From NCBI RefSeq assembly GCF_040096615.1, contig NZ_JBBMEJ010000012.1:1-64000 (forward strand): a stretch of DNA of 64,000 nt, read 5' to 3'. This DNA comes from Blautia_A aquisgranensis. Its GTDB lineage: Bacteria; Bacillota; Clostridia; Lachnospirales; Lachnospiraceae. The notes under the pieces are model-generated. The model was given only the letters and a program-made list of their open reading frames with translations. It made no database searches and was not told where the DNA came from. This document shows positions 1 to 8,510 of the stretch, piece after piece. Within the stretch, counting starts at the first letter, position 1. Each line of letters opens with the position of its first letter. Both the position numbers and the translations under genes were made by a program.

Positions 1-40
1 GCCCCTCCTGATAAACTGCGGAGCAGTTATTCGGTTATGA

Positions 41-76
41 GCAAGTAGCGAAAGCGGATTGCGAATATCCGATTGA
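41..76 (+). repeat. Dispersed hairpin repeat, copy 1
   Basis: An imperfect inverted repeat with arms GCGGATT and AATATCCG. Closely related sequences occur at about 20260-20294 and, more diverged, at 53122-53150. Shared elements are a leading CAAGTAG-like stretch, the arm pair, and a trailing TTGAC. All three copies lie between genes and fold into a short hairpin. It looks like a small non-coding repeat family; its function is unknown. Confidence 0.55.
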
Positions 77-184
77 CTATAAGTCTGTTCGGTGCAAGGG
101 ATCGTTAATATAATGTGAGATAAAGAATGGTATGCAAAACGTGATCCGAAGACAGACGAACCTACGAAAATCGCAAAGATATAT

Positions 185-637
185 GTGACTGTATATTATG
201 CGGAAAAAGGTGAACAGAAGCTGCTTCATTTCAAGAAGTCAATGGATATTGGAAATAGACATGGCGGTATTGTAAGTCAGTTGAAGTATGACAATGAAAT
301 GAAGCTTACAGATGAGTATTGGATCAATTACCAGAAAGGCAAAGGAAGTGAAGAGTTCCAAAAGTATATGGAAGATCTGACAGATATGCAGAATCATGTA
401 CTTCCGTATCTGCAGAGCTTTTGTAACCTGGAAGAAAAAGGTGTGAAGGAGAGAAGAGAACTGCAGATAGCAGAAAGAAATGAAGGAAGAGCAGATGAGC
501 GGGGAACAAGCACCGAAGCGAATGCTGTGGTTAAGGATGCGGGAAAAGAAGATAGAAAACTGACACAGCAGAAGCAGGCGGTAGCTGGAAAAGATAAGAC
601 GGAGAGAGGGGCTGATCGGGGTGTAAGGACGGTGTAG
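185..637 (+). CDS. Unidentified protein, possibly a mobile-element remnant
   Basis: A 150-residue frame opening with GTG. I do not recognise it. The first half (to about residue 85) looks like a folded, charged domain. The last 65 residues are low-complexity and rich in Glu, Lys, Arg and Ala, as in tails of conjugation-associated proteins. The same frame stays open back to a TGA near 119 without an ATG, so the true start is uncertain or the gene has lost its 5' end. It has no clear ribosome binding site. Other decayed mobile DNA nearby (recombinase tail at 7.9 kb) makes an element remnant plausible, but that is inference. Confidence 0.4.
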   Translation: MTVYYAEKGEQKLLHFKKSMDIGNRHGGIVSQLKYDNEMKLTDEYWINYQKGKGSEEFQKYMEDLTDMQNHVLPYLQSFCNLEEKGVKERRELQIAERNEGRADERGTSTEANAVVKDAGKEDRKLTQQKQAVAGKDKTERGADRGVRTV

Positions 638-807
638 AATAAGCATAACGAGTCGGAGGTCACAAGCGAAAATGACTTTTGCGGAAACGAAAGTATCTTT
701 ATATTTTTTTATCCGTATACTTCCTATAATGGGAATGAATACTTGCAAAATTGATTACTAATATTCTTTCATTATTACAGGTACAATAAGAACATGTAAT
801 AGCGGAA
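638..807. other. AT-rich intergenic region before the HTH gene
   Basis: AT-rich spacer of 170 bases. A TACAAT at 782-787 could be the -10 element for the regulator at 808, but no convincing -35 accompanies it. No ORF, RNA gene or long repeat seen. Confidence 0.3.
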
Positions 808-1140
808 ATGAGGTATAGTTACTTGCAGGTAGAGAAGTATATTGCGGATAAAATAACATCTTTATGTGAAAAGCGTGATATCAGTAAATACAGATTATCG
901 CAACTATCTGGAATTTCTCAGTCGTCACTGGGAAGGATCATGGCGCAGGAAAACCTGCCGTCGCTGATCACACTTGAAAAAATATGTACAGCTTTGGGCG
1001 TGACATTATCGCAGTTTTTTCAGGAAGGTAATTCAGAGAATCTGACAGAAAAACAGAAAGAAGTTTTAAGGATATGGAACAATCTGAGTACAAATGAGCA
1101 GGAAACAGTAATGTCAATGCTGCGTGGACTTCGGAAGTAG
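808..1140 (+). CDS. XRE-family HTH transcriptional regulator
   Basis: A 110-residue DNA-binding protein. Residues 10-70 form a Cro/C1-type helix-turn-helix: the run KYRLSQLSGISQSSLGRIM is the helix-turn-helix and is followed by the typical LITLEKICTALGVTLSQFF segment. The C-terminal 35 residues are a short helical tail. It has no membrane or sensor domain, so it is probably a small dimeric repressor or activator. The ATG at 808 has only a weak upstream GCGGA; a TTG eleven codons upstream of the HTH core is an alternative start. It is monocistronic, closed by a good intrinsic terminator. Its target is unknown; the next gene downstream has its own riboswitch. Confidence 0.85.
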   Translation: MRYSYLQVEKYIADKITSLCEKRDISKYRLSQLSGISQSSLGRIMAQENLPSLITLEKICTALGVTLSQFFQEGNSENLTEKQKEVLRIWNNLSTNEQETVMSMLRGLRK

Positions 1141-1141
1141 G

Positions 1142-1180
1142 AGAACAGTTCGAGTATATGTATCGGCTGTTCTTTTTTTT
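1142..1180 (+). terminator. Intrinsic terminator of the HTH gene
   Basis: Seven-base-pair stem AGAACAG / CTGTTCT (1142-1148 with 1167-1173) followed directly by eight thymines. Confidence 0.8.
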
Positions 1181-1278
1181 ATTTTTGAACGTTAAAACGG
1201 TAATGTTTTTCTTGTGTACGGTAGAGCACTGGAGTATAATGAAACCAGTTTTTTTGCATAAGTTTAAAAGCTATAATA

Positions 1279-1350
1279 AGGAAATCGGCAAACCAGATGA
1301 AAGTCTGGGACGCAAAGCTACAGGGCCTGTAAAATGGCAGCCAGTTGCAT
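1279..1350 (+). promoter_or_regulatory. Cyclic di-GMP-I (GEMM) riboswitch
   Basis: The segment carries the hallmark GEMM-I elements in order: GGCAAACC, a GAAA tetraloop closing a short P2 helix, GGGACGCAAAGCTACAGGG with the conserved G-A-C-G-C-A-A-A-G-C core, then TGGCAGCCAG on the 3' side of the second helix. A strong intrinsic terminator follows within 12 bases, so it probably works by transcription attenuation. The next gene, a hybrid histidine kinase at 1442, is the evident target. Whether ligand binding turns it on or off cannot be read from sequence by eye. Confidence 0.93.
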
Positions 1351-1360
1351 AAAATGAGGT

Positions 1361-1387
1361 GCACTGTCTGTCTGACAGTGCTTTTTT
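1361..1387 (+). terminator. Riboswitch expression-platform terminator
   Basis: Perfect eight-base-pair stem GCACTGTC / GACAGTGC (1361-1368 with 1374-1381) followed by six thymines. It sits between the c-di-GMP aptamer and the kinase gene and is the likely switch point. Confidence 0.88.
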
Positions 1388-1441
1388 GTGGTGTTATTTC
1401 ATAGGCGTAACTATAATAATTTTACTGGGAGAGAGAAAAGT

Positions 1442-4240
1442 ATGAAAATGAATAAATCAGTATTGCAAAGGGGTATCATTATAATATTGTGCAGTTGCAT
1501 CCTTTTTTCAATCTGTCCGGTTTATGCTTTTGCAGCAGAAAATCAGAAAGAGAGAGTTGTCAGGATTGGTGTGCCGGATGATACGTATGATAAGATAAAT
1601 GGAAATGGAAAAAGAAGCGGATACGGCTATGAATATCTGCAGAAAATCGCAGGTTATACCGGGTGGAACTATGAATATGTAGATTGTACATGGGAAAATT
1701 GTTTCGACAAATTAAAAAATGATGAGCTGGATATGATAGAAGGAATCTCTTATACGGAGGAACGGGCAGAGAATATGCTTTTTTCCGCTATTCCAATGGG
1801 AGACGAAAGATATTATGTCTATGTAAAACCCGCTCATACAGACATCTCATCCTCTGACACTGCATCTTTCAATGGGAAAAAGATTGGGGTGCTTATGGGT
1901 TACCTGTCGGAAATGGTATTGAACGAGTGGGAAAAGAAATATAATCTGCACATACAGCATGTCAATGTTTCAAATAATGAAGATGCTTTGAAGAAAATTG
2001 CAGACGGAGAAATTGACGCTTTTGTATCGTTAGAGGATTCCCGTCTGGATGGGTACGGGATGGTGGCCTTAACGAATCTCGGAAGTTCAAAAATATATTT
2101 TGCAATCGGCCAGAGTCATTCTGATTTAAAGACAGAGCTGGATAATGCTATGAGAAGGATCACAGATGATAATCCTTATTATGCAGATGAACTGCATAAG
2201 CAGTTTCTGTCAGTGGACAGTGTATATTTTCTGACGGGAGAAGAACAGAAATGGCTGTCAGAGCATGGAACAATCAAAATCGGTTATTTGATAAACGATG
2301 GCGGGGTCAGTACTCTTGATACAGAAACCGGAAAAGTGAGCGGCCTGATCATGGATTACACCCAGCTTGCACAAAACTGCCTGGAAGTACAGACTTTGAA
2401 ATTTGACCTGAAGGGCTATGATTCACAAGAGAATATGCAAAAAGCGTTGCATGATGGAGAAATTGATATGATTTTTCATGTGATGCAAAATACGAATGCT
2501 GCCGAAGACCTGGGCTATGATTTAACAGATACTGTCTGGAAGTACAATATGGCGGCTGCAACGGTTAAAAAGAGTTTTGATGAAAATGCTGAAAATACGG
2601 TTGCGATACCAAGAGAAGACAGTGATTTGAAGTCTTATGTTTCCTACAATTATCCACAGTGGCATGTGAAGGAATATGCTACATGGAAGGATGCAAAGAA
2701 GGCTGTTTATAATGGAAAAGCAGACTGCATGATTATGGACTCAGGCAAGTTGGAACAATATTCTGATGATAATAAACTGCATAGTGTTTTTCTGGAAAAG
2801 TACGGTATGGTGTCATTTGCAGTCAGACGTGGAAATAGCATGCTGCTGTCTGTCCTGAATAAGACTATAAAAACAATGTCTGCTTCAAAATTCTCCAATG
2901 CTGTGTATATGTATGACAGTAATCTGAAGAAAGTTACGGTAAGGGAGTTTATAAGGGACAATTTCTGGGGCTTTACGGTGCTTGTTGTATCTGTTTTTTT
3001 GATCGTGCTGATACTGATACTTGGATTACTCCAAAAAGCCAGAATTGCAGAGAAAAAGGCAAAAGAGGCACAGAAGCAGGCAGAAAAGGCGAACAGTGCA
3101 AAGACAGATTTTTTGAGACATATGAGCCACGATATCCGGACACCTTTAAATGGAATTAGTGGGATGATCAATATATCAGAGCGTTATTTTGGCGATAAGG
3201 AAAAATTGTATGAATGTAAAGCAAAGGTAATGGAATCCATGGACTATCTGCAGTCCCTTCTGAATAATGTTCTGGATATCGGAAAAGTAGAATCTGGAAC
3301 AATACAGCTGGAACACAAGCCATTTGATCTGGTTGCAATGCTCGTAAAACAGATTTCGATTGTTGAGACAAATGCAAAGGAGTATGGTATCAGCTTTGAA
3401 GGCGGAGTTTCCATGAGTACTTTTCATCACAGATATGTTATTGGCAGTGAGGAATATCTAAACCGTCTTCTTATGAATCTTGCCGGAAATGCCGTTAAAT
3501 ATAACCGAAGAGGTGGTAAAGTAATCCTGTATTTCAATGAGATTTCAAGTGATGACAAGACGGCAGTTTTTGAATTTGTATGTTCCGATACGGGACTTGG
3601 TATGAGCGAAGAATTTCAGAAACATGCATTTGAATCCTATGCCCGGGAAGGAAAAGAAACAACGAATGGATATAGTGGTGCCGGACTTGGACTTTCTATT
3701 GTAAAAGATATTGTGGACAGGATGAATGGAACAATCAAACTGGAAAGTAAAGAAAATGTAGGTACAACGTTTACCGTTACGATACCACTTGAGATTGATC
3801 ATAATGCTGAGAAGGAACAGCAAAAAAAAGTGGAAAAGCCTGATCTGTCGGGTAAGAGTGTATTATTAGTTGAGGATAATGAGCTAAATCTGGAAATTGC
3901 AAAAATGCTGCTGGAAGATGAAAAGATGGTTGTGACTACGGCAGAAAATGGCAAGGAGGCTGTGGATATTGTTTCCCAGTCAGTTCCGGGCAGATTTGAT
4001 TTTATTTTTATGGATATCATGATGCCGGTAATGGATGGATTAGAAGCAGCCAGACAGATAAGGACATTGAACCGTAAAGATACAAAAGAGATACCAATCA
4101 TTGCGATGACAGCGAATGCATTTCAGGATGATATCAGGGAGTGTATAGATGCCGGAATGAATGCACATATTGCAAAACCCATTGACAGTAAAAAAATAGA
4201 GGATACTTTGCAATTGGTTTTAAAACAGAAAATGCAGTAA
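1442..4240 (+). CDS. Hybrid sensor histidine kinase with two SBP3 sensor domains
   Basis: A 932-residue envelope-anchored kinase. After a signal peptide (hydrophobic core about 10-30, ending near AFAAEN) come two tandem family-3 solute-binding-like domains (about 35-265 and 275-490), then a membrane segment near 510-535. These are followed by a HisKA domain with phosphoacceptor His563 in RHMSHDIRTP, a HATPase domain (NLAGNAVKYN, DTGLGMS, GAGLGLSIV) and a C-terminal receiver with phosphoacceptor Asp858 in FIFMDIMMPVMDG. There is no output domain, so the phosphoryl group should pass to another protein. An upstream in-frame start at 1388 lies inside the terminator region; the ATG at 1442 has GGGAGAG before it and begins the signal peptide, so I chose it. 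Controlled by the c-di-GMP riboswitch. The next gene is a paralogue of the same design. The ligand is probably an amino acid or similar small solute, which is inference. Confidence 0.92.
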   Translation: MKMNKSVLQRGIIIILCSCILFSICPVYAFAAENQKERVVRIGVPDDTYDKINGNGKRSGYGYEYLQKIAGYTGWNYEYVDCTWENCFDKLKNDELDMIEGISYTEERAENMLFSAIPMGDERYYVYVKPAHTDISSSDTASFNGKKIGVLMGYLSEMVLNEWEKKYNLHIQHVNVSNNEDALKKIADGEIDAFVSLEDSRLDGYGMVALTNLGSSKIYFAIGQSHSDLKTELDNAMRRITDDNPYYADELHKQFLSVDSVYFLTGEEQKWLSEHGTIKIGYLINDGGVSTLDTETGKVSGLIMDYTQLAQNCLEVQTLKFDLKGYDSQENMQKALHDGEIDMIFHVMQNTNAAEDLGYDLTDTVWKYNMAAATVKKSFDENAENTVAIPREDSDLKSYVSYNYPQWHVKEYATWKDAKKAVYNGKADCMIMDSGKLEQYSDDNKLHSVFLEKYGMVSFAVRRGNSMLLSVLNKTIKTMSASKFSNAVYMYDSNLKKVTVREFIRDNFWGFTVLVVSVFLIVLILILGLLQKARIAEKKAKEAQKQAEKANSAKTDFLRHMSHDIRTPLNGISGMINISERYFGDKEKLYECKAKVMESMDYLQSLLNNVLDIGKVESGTIQLEHKPFDLVAMLVKQISIVETNAKEYGISFEGGVSMSTFHHRYVIGSEEYLNRLLMNLAGNAVKYNRRGGKVILYFNEISSDDKTAVFEFVCSDTGLGMSEEFQKHAFESYAREGKETTNGYSGAGLGLSIVKDIVDRMNGTIKLESKENVGTTFTVTIPLEIDHNAEKEQQKKVEKPDLSGKSVLLVEDNELNLEIAKMLLEDEKMVVTTAENGKEAVDIVSQSVPGRFDFIFMDIMMPVMDGLEAARQIRTLNRKDTKEIPIIAMTANAFQDDIRECIDAGMNAHIAKPIDSKKIEDTLQLVLKQKMQ

Positions 4241-4368
4241 GACAATTCTTTGTGTTGTGTTTCTGGCAGTCCCGGTCAGGGTAGCAGATTCAGATGAAGA
4301 TATTGATGCGGCAGTGCAATTTTATTAAACCAGGAGGTTGACAAGGAGATGTATAGAGAAATATATTT

Positions 4369-4441
<73 letters not shown>

Positions 4442-4451
4442 GAGATTTACT

Positions 4452-7280
4452 ATGATTTCGAGAGCAAAGAAATATGTGGCAGTGTTACTGGCTTTTGTAT
4501 GCGTGTGTATGATATTTTCTCCCCAGACTGCATATGCAGCCGAGGACAGTTCGCAGCATGAAACTGTCAAAGTCGGTTTCTTTGCCATGGATGGTTATCA
4601 TGTGATGGATGAAGAAGGCAACCGCAGTGGGTATGGTTATGATTTTCTTCGGCTGATGGCTCGTTATTGGGATGTGGATTATGAATATGTCGGATACGAT
4701 CAGAGCTGGGATGATATGCAGCAGATGCTTGAAGATGGCGAGATTGACATGGTAACATCTGCCCGCAAAACACCGGACAGAGAAGAAAAGTTTGATTTTT
4801 CACGTCCGATCGGAACCAATTATGGGATGCTGACCGTCCGCAGTGACAACAGCACGATTGTAGACGGCAATTACAGCACTTACAATGGTATGCGTGTGGC
4901 GCTTTTGAACGGAAACACCCGGAATGAAGAGTTTGCGGATTTTGCAGACGACAAAGGATTTACATATGTTCCATCTTATTTTGATACGACCACAGAAATG
5001 GATGAAGCCCTTCAGAGCGAAAAAGTTGATGCGATTGTTACCAGTTCTCTGAGAAAAACAAACAATGAGCGAATCGTGGATAAATTTGGCAGCAGTGATT
5101 TCTATGTCATTGTTAAAAAGGGCAATACAGAATTGCTGAATGAGATCAATTATGCGATCGATCAGATGAATGCAGTTGAGGGTGACTGGAAAACAACGCT
5201 TTATAATAAAAATTATGAAAGCATAGAAACTAAGAATCTGGAATATACGGAGCAAGAAAAAAGTATTATTGCACAATATTCCAAGGACAACCCAATTCGT
5301 GTTCTGTGTGATCCGACCCGTTATCCATATTCTTATAATGAAAATGGTGAGATGAAGGGGATTATCCCGGATTACTTCCGGAAAATTGCAGACTATGCCG
5401 GGATTTCCTATGAGTTTCTTACACTTGCCACCAGAGATGAGTATATTGCTTATCAGAAAAATAAGGAAACTACAGATATGAGCATCGATGCGCGCCTGGA
5501 AACAGATAACTATGCTGAGACGAAAGAATGGGGAATTACCGCACCTTATATTACGATGCAGCTGGCTAAGGTGACACGCCGAGACTTTGATGGAAAAATC
5601 AATGTTGTTACTACGGTTGACCAGACAGCATCAAATTCAATTGCAGATGCAATGGCACCCGGCGCAGAAATACTGATGTGCAGTACCCGACAGGAAATGA
5701 TGGAGGCTGTCCGTAAGGGAAAAGCCGATGCTGCCTTCGTCTACTATTATATGGCACAGGCGTTTGTGAATAGTGACACCACAGGCACCCTGACATATAC
5801 GCTGCTAGAACAGCCTACATACACCTACCGCATGGTAATATCATCAACAGAGAATCATGCACTGGCTGGCATCCTGACGAAAGCAATGTATGCCATGCCA
5901 AAATATCTTGTCGAAGATCTAGCAGCACGGTATACCACATACAAAGCAACAGAGCTGACATTTGTTGACTGGATCCGTCTGCATCCTGTTGTTACTGTTT
6001 GGGTTCTTCTTATTTTCGGATGGCTGCTGACTACTATGGCTGTGATAGCAATGCGTCTCAGTGCAAGACAAAAAGTTCAGAAGGCAGCCCAGGAGACGGC
6101 TGAGGAAATGGCGGAACTGGCAGAGCATGCGCAGGCTGCAAACAAGGCAAAAACAGCATTTCTGTCACATATGTCTCATGATATGAGAACACCGATGAAT
6201 GCAATCATGGGATTTACTGGTATTGCAATGAAAAATAATCCGTCAGACGAAGTGAAAAATTGTCTGGAAAAGATTGATGAAAGTTCAGAGTATTTACTGT
6301 CGCTGATCAATGATGTATTAGATCTGACTCGCGTGGAAAGTGGAAAAGTGAAATACAATCTGGTACCGGCAGATTTGAAAAGTATCACAGATTCTGCACT
6401 GGATATTACAAAAGGCTTTCTTACGAACAGGGATATCAGCTTTAAGATCCAGCGTGAAGAAGCAAAGATCCCAAATGTACTTGTGGATCCTGTACGTCTG
6501 CGAGATGTGCTGGTTAATATTCTGAGCAATGCCGTGAAGTTCACTCCGGATGGAGGGGCGATTACATTTGAAGCCCGGTGTCAGGAAAAGGGCGGGGATG
6601 GATATATAAATATGCATTACCGCATTTCGGATACTGGTATTGGCATGAGTGAGGAATTTACAAAAGAAGTTTTTGAGAAATTTGCACAGGAAGATTCCGA
6701 TGTGAGAACGCAGTACCATGGAGCTGGACTGGGGATGGCTATCGTAAAGAAGTATGTAGATATGATGGGTGGAACCATTTCTGTGCAGAGTAAAAAGCAG
6801 GAGGGAACTACATTTACTGTGGATATTCCTTTGGAAATTACAGATAAGGAATGTAATAAGTCAGACACAGGTTTTTCTGAAAAGGTAAATCTTACAGGTG
6901 TGAATGTCCTTCTTGCAGAGGATAATGAACTGAATGCAGAGATTGCTGCCGTGCAGTTGGAAGAGTTCGGGATGAATGTAGATAGAGCTGTGGATGGAAA
7001 GAATGCTGTTGAGATTTTCAGAAATCATCCGGAAGGCACATTTGATGTAATCCTGATGGATATCATGATGCCTGAAATGAATGGTTATGAAGCAGCAAAA
7101 GCAATCAGGGCAATGAATGACAGACCGGATGGAAAAAACATTCCTATTATAGCAATGACAGCTAATTCATTTGCAGAAGATGTTCAGGCATCACTGGATG
7201 CAGGAATGAACGCACATTTGTCAAAGCCGATTGTGATTGATGAAGTTATAAAAACGATTTTAAGGTATGTATATAATTGA
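4452..7280 (+). CDS. Hybrid sensor histidine kinase with two SBP3 sensor domains (paralogue)
   Basis: A 942-residue kinase of the same layout as its upstream neighbour. It has a signal peptide (hydrophobic to about residue 28, YAAED junction), two solute-binding-like domains (about 35-270 and 275-505), a membrane segment near 515-540, and HisKA with His576 in SHMSHDMRTP. HATPase follows (NILSNAVKFT, DTGIGMS, GAGLGMAIV), then a receiver with Asp870 in VILMDIMMPEMNG. No output domain. The start at 4452 is set by AGGAG seven bases upstream and by the signal peptide. The GACA array touches that ribosome binding site, so translation may vary with array length. The tandem arrangement suggests gene duplication followed by divergence of the sensors. 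There is no cognate response regulator beside either kinase. Confidence 0.92.
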   Translation: MISRAKKYVAVLLAFVCVCMIFSPQTAYAAEDSSQHETVKVGFFAMDGYHVMDEEGNRSGYGYDFLRLMARYWDVDYEYVGYDQSWDDMQQMLEDGEIDMVTSARKTPDREEKFDFSRPIGTNYGMLTVRSDNSTIVDGNYSTYNGMRVALLNGNTRNEEFADFADDKGFTYVPSYFDTTTEMDEALQSEKVDAIVTSSLRKTNNERIVDKFGSSDFYVIVKKGNTELLNEINYAIDQMNAVEGDWKTTLYNKNYESIETKNLEYTEQEKSIIAQYSKDNPIRVLCDPTRYPYSYNENGEMKGIIPDYFRKIADYAGISYEFLTLATRDEYIAYQKNKETTDMSIDARLETDNYAETKEWGITAPYITMQLAKVTRRDFDGKINVVTTVDQTASNSIADAMAPGAEILMCSTRQEMMEAVRKGKADAAFVYYYMAQAFVNSDTTGTLTYTLLEQPTYTYRMVISSTENHALAGILTKAMYAMPKYLVEDLAARYTTYKATELTFVDWIRLHPVVTVWVLLIFGWLLTTMAVIAMRLSARQKVQKAAQETAEEMAELAEHAQAANKAKTAFLSHMSHDMRTPMNAIMGFTGIAMKNNPSDEVKNCLEKIDESSEYLLSLINDVLDLTRVESGKVKYNLVPADLKSITDSALDITKGFLTNRDISFKIQREEAKIPNVLVDPVRLRDVLVNILSNAVKFTPDGGAITFEARCQEKGGDGYINMHYRISDTGIGMSEEFTKEVFEKFAQEDSDVRTQYHGAGLGMAIVKKYVDMMGGTISVQSKKQEGTTFTVDIPLEITDKECNKSDTGFSEKVNLTGVNVLLAEDNELNAEIAAVQLEEFGMNVDRAVDGKNAVEIFRNHPEGTFDVILMDIMMPEMNGYEAAKAIRAMNDRPDGKNIPIIAMTANSFAEDVQASLDAGMNAHLSKPIVIDEVIKTILRYVYN

Positions 7281-7659
7281 TTAGCAGAGGTTCATGAATT
7301 AGTGGAATACAATTGACAGAAGGACTAAAATATGACAATGCGGTTTCGGGTCAATTAACTATATTAAATGGAGAACATCAGATATTATGTCAGAGAGATA
7401 ATCCGAATTTCAATTTGTTTAAAGAATTTGGAGTAAATAAACGAAAAAGGACTGGATACAATCAGACAACATGCAAATGATAATATTGATCAGATGCTAA
7501 TGGAACGTCATCTGAATAAAAAAGCCAGAAGAAGTTCCCGTAAATGTCATATCAAGGGATCGAAGAAGCGGATGGAGGAAGATGATGAAAGATTCGCTCA
7601 GTCTTTTGAAAAAATGCTTTTGATGGCACGAGAGAAAGAAGTCAGATGAGGAATTGTAA
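7281..7659 (+). other. Region of decayed small ORFs
   Basis: Short overlapping open frames without good starts. One frame around 7310-7480 reads LTEGLKYDNAVSGQ and continues to NQTTCK before a stop. Another begins at ATG 7494 and is listed separately. Their charged, short character and position before a recombinase tail suggest the worn 3' end of an integrative element. No intact gene is supported. Confidence 0.35.
7494..7649 (+). CDS. Small basic ORF, possible element remnant
   Basis: A 51-residue frame beginning MLMERHLNKKARRSSRKC and ending at TGA 7647-7649. It is very rich in Lys, Arg and Glu. No clear ribosome binding site precedes it and the frame stays open further upstream, so this may be the tail of a longer lost protein. 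It could equally be a small nucleic-acid-binding accessory protein of a mobile element. I do not recognise it. Confidence 0.25.
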   Translation: MLMERHLNKKARRSSRKCHIKGSKKRMEEDDERFAQSFEKMLLMAREKEVR

Positions 7660-7872
7660 ATGCAGAGGAACGACAGAAGCTATAAAGATTTAAAACAAAA
7701 ACAGAAGAGTGCAATAGCAGATAAAACATACAAAATATACTTGAAGTTTTATCTTGAGAATCAGCGAATGCCGGTTGATGATGAAGTGAATGATATATGC
7801 AAAAGGTTGTTTACAGCAGTTCAATCGCTTGCTCCTAAAACGGAGCAAGGGATATCATCAAAAATATTATAA
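7660..7872 (+). pseudogene. Truncated element-associated small protein
   Basis: A 70-residue frame starting MQRNDRSYKDLKQKQKSA. The first 60 residues look like a normal helical protein (ADKTYKIYLKFYLENQRMP..., ICKRLFTAVQSLAPK), with AGGA-like bases before the ATG region. The last residues after LAPKTE look out of place, and a recombinase fragment takes over in another frame within a few bases. The natural protein was therefore probably longer and was cut by a deletion. This is inference from the abrupt switch at about 7845-7865. Confidence 0.4.
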
Positions 7873-8125
7873 AGAGCTGCTGAAATCTTTGGATTTTCCT
7901 GATATTCATTTCCACCAGTTGCGAAATACCTATACCACGATTTTGCTGAAAAATAGCTTTAATGTGAAGGGAGTTTCACATTTATTGGGACATTCCAAGG
8001 AAATCATTTCTGTAGATGTTTATGGAGATACAGCACAGATTATAGAAGATTGTCTGTATGCATTGGAGCCATATATTGAAGAAGTGATTCCAAAAGAGCG
8101 GGAAAATCAGTATTTTGATTATTAG
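7850..8125 (+). pseudogene. Tyrosine recombinase (integrase), C-terminal fragment
   Basis: The frame reads KYYKELLKSLDFPDIHFHQL and continues with R-N-T-Y-T-T. It therefore carries box II HxLR, the HLLGHS motif and the nucleophile tyrosine in VDVYGDT. These are the last three conserved positions of phage-type integrases. The N-terminal arm, core-binding domain and first catalytic arginine are absent, and no proper start exists (the first ATG, at 7790, is in unrelated sequence). It is a remnant of an integrated element, not a working recombinase. It ends at TAG 8123-8125. Confidence 0.8.
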
Positions 8126-8203
8126 GAAATGAAAGAAATAGATTCGATTATAGAAGAATATTTCCATGCAGCCTGATGAAAAATAGAATAGTAGTGAAAG
8201 AAA

Positions 8204-8238
8204 AAGTACAAATAACAATCGAACATTTGTACTTTTTT
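8204..8238 (+). terminator. Intrinsic terminator after the recombinase fragment
   Basis: Ten-base-pair stem AAGTACAAAT / ATTTGTACTT (8204-8213 with 8225-8234) running into a T-rich stretch. Confidence 0.75.
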
Positions 8239-8510
8239 CTTACCCTACTCTATATACTTTTGAAATTATCTTTGATATAATAGGGACTGTTACAAGAACA
8301 AACAGTAAAAATAAGACAGGATCGGAGCCAAGTGATATCAGGTATTTCCGAGTGCTGTTTAATCCAGAAAAATCAGTTTTGTGACTTTTTGCAGTTACGA
8401 GTTAAAAGAAGTGATGATTCACCATAAAAAAAAGCTTTTCGTTACGAATCCGGATACGAATTTTTGGCTGATATTAGTCGTACTAAAAGTCACAATTGGA
8501 GGAATTTACC
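8239..8510 (+). other. Leader region of uvrB
   Basis: About 270 bases with no gene. A TATAAT-like box lies near 8275 but has no well-spaced -35. A GAAC-N4-GTAC sequence at 8221-8232, overlapping the preceding terminator, resembles a degenerate Firmicute LexA box. The ribosome binding site GGAGG at 8498-8502 fixes the start of uvrB. Nothing else is recognisable. Confidence 0.35.

Noticed and set aside
239..748. Long minus-strand open frame over the first plus-strand ORF
   Set aside because: No ribosome binding site and an unnatural composition rich in Ile, Phe, Cys and Ser, typical of antisense frames.
1388..1441. Earlier start of the first kinase
   Set aside because: It falls directly after the riboswitch terminator, lacks a ribosome binding site and would bury the signal peptide.
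4241..4348. Small gene between the two kinases
   Set aside because: A short frame (about 23 codons ending FY and TAA near 4328) is open but has no start or ribosome binding site; at most a remnant.
8219..8234. LexA/SOS box upstream of uvrB (GAAC-N4-GTAC)
   Set aside because: It deviates from GAAC-N4-GTTC, forms the loop and 3' arm of the preceding terminator, and lies 280 bases from the uvrB start. Chance is the simpler explanation.
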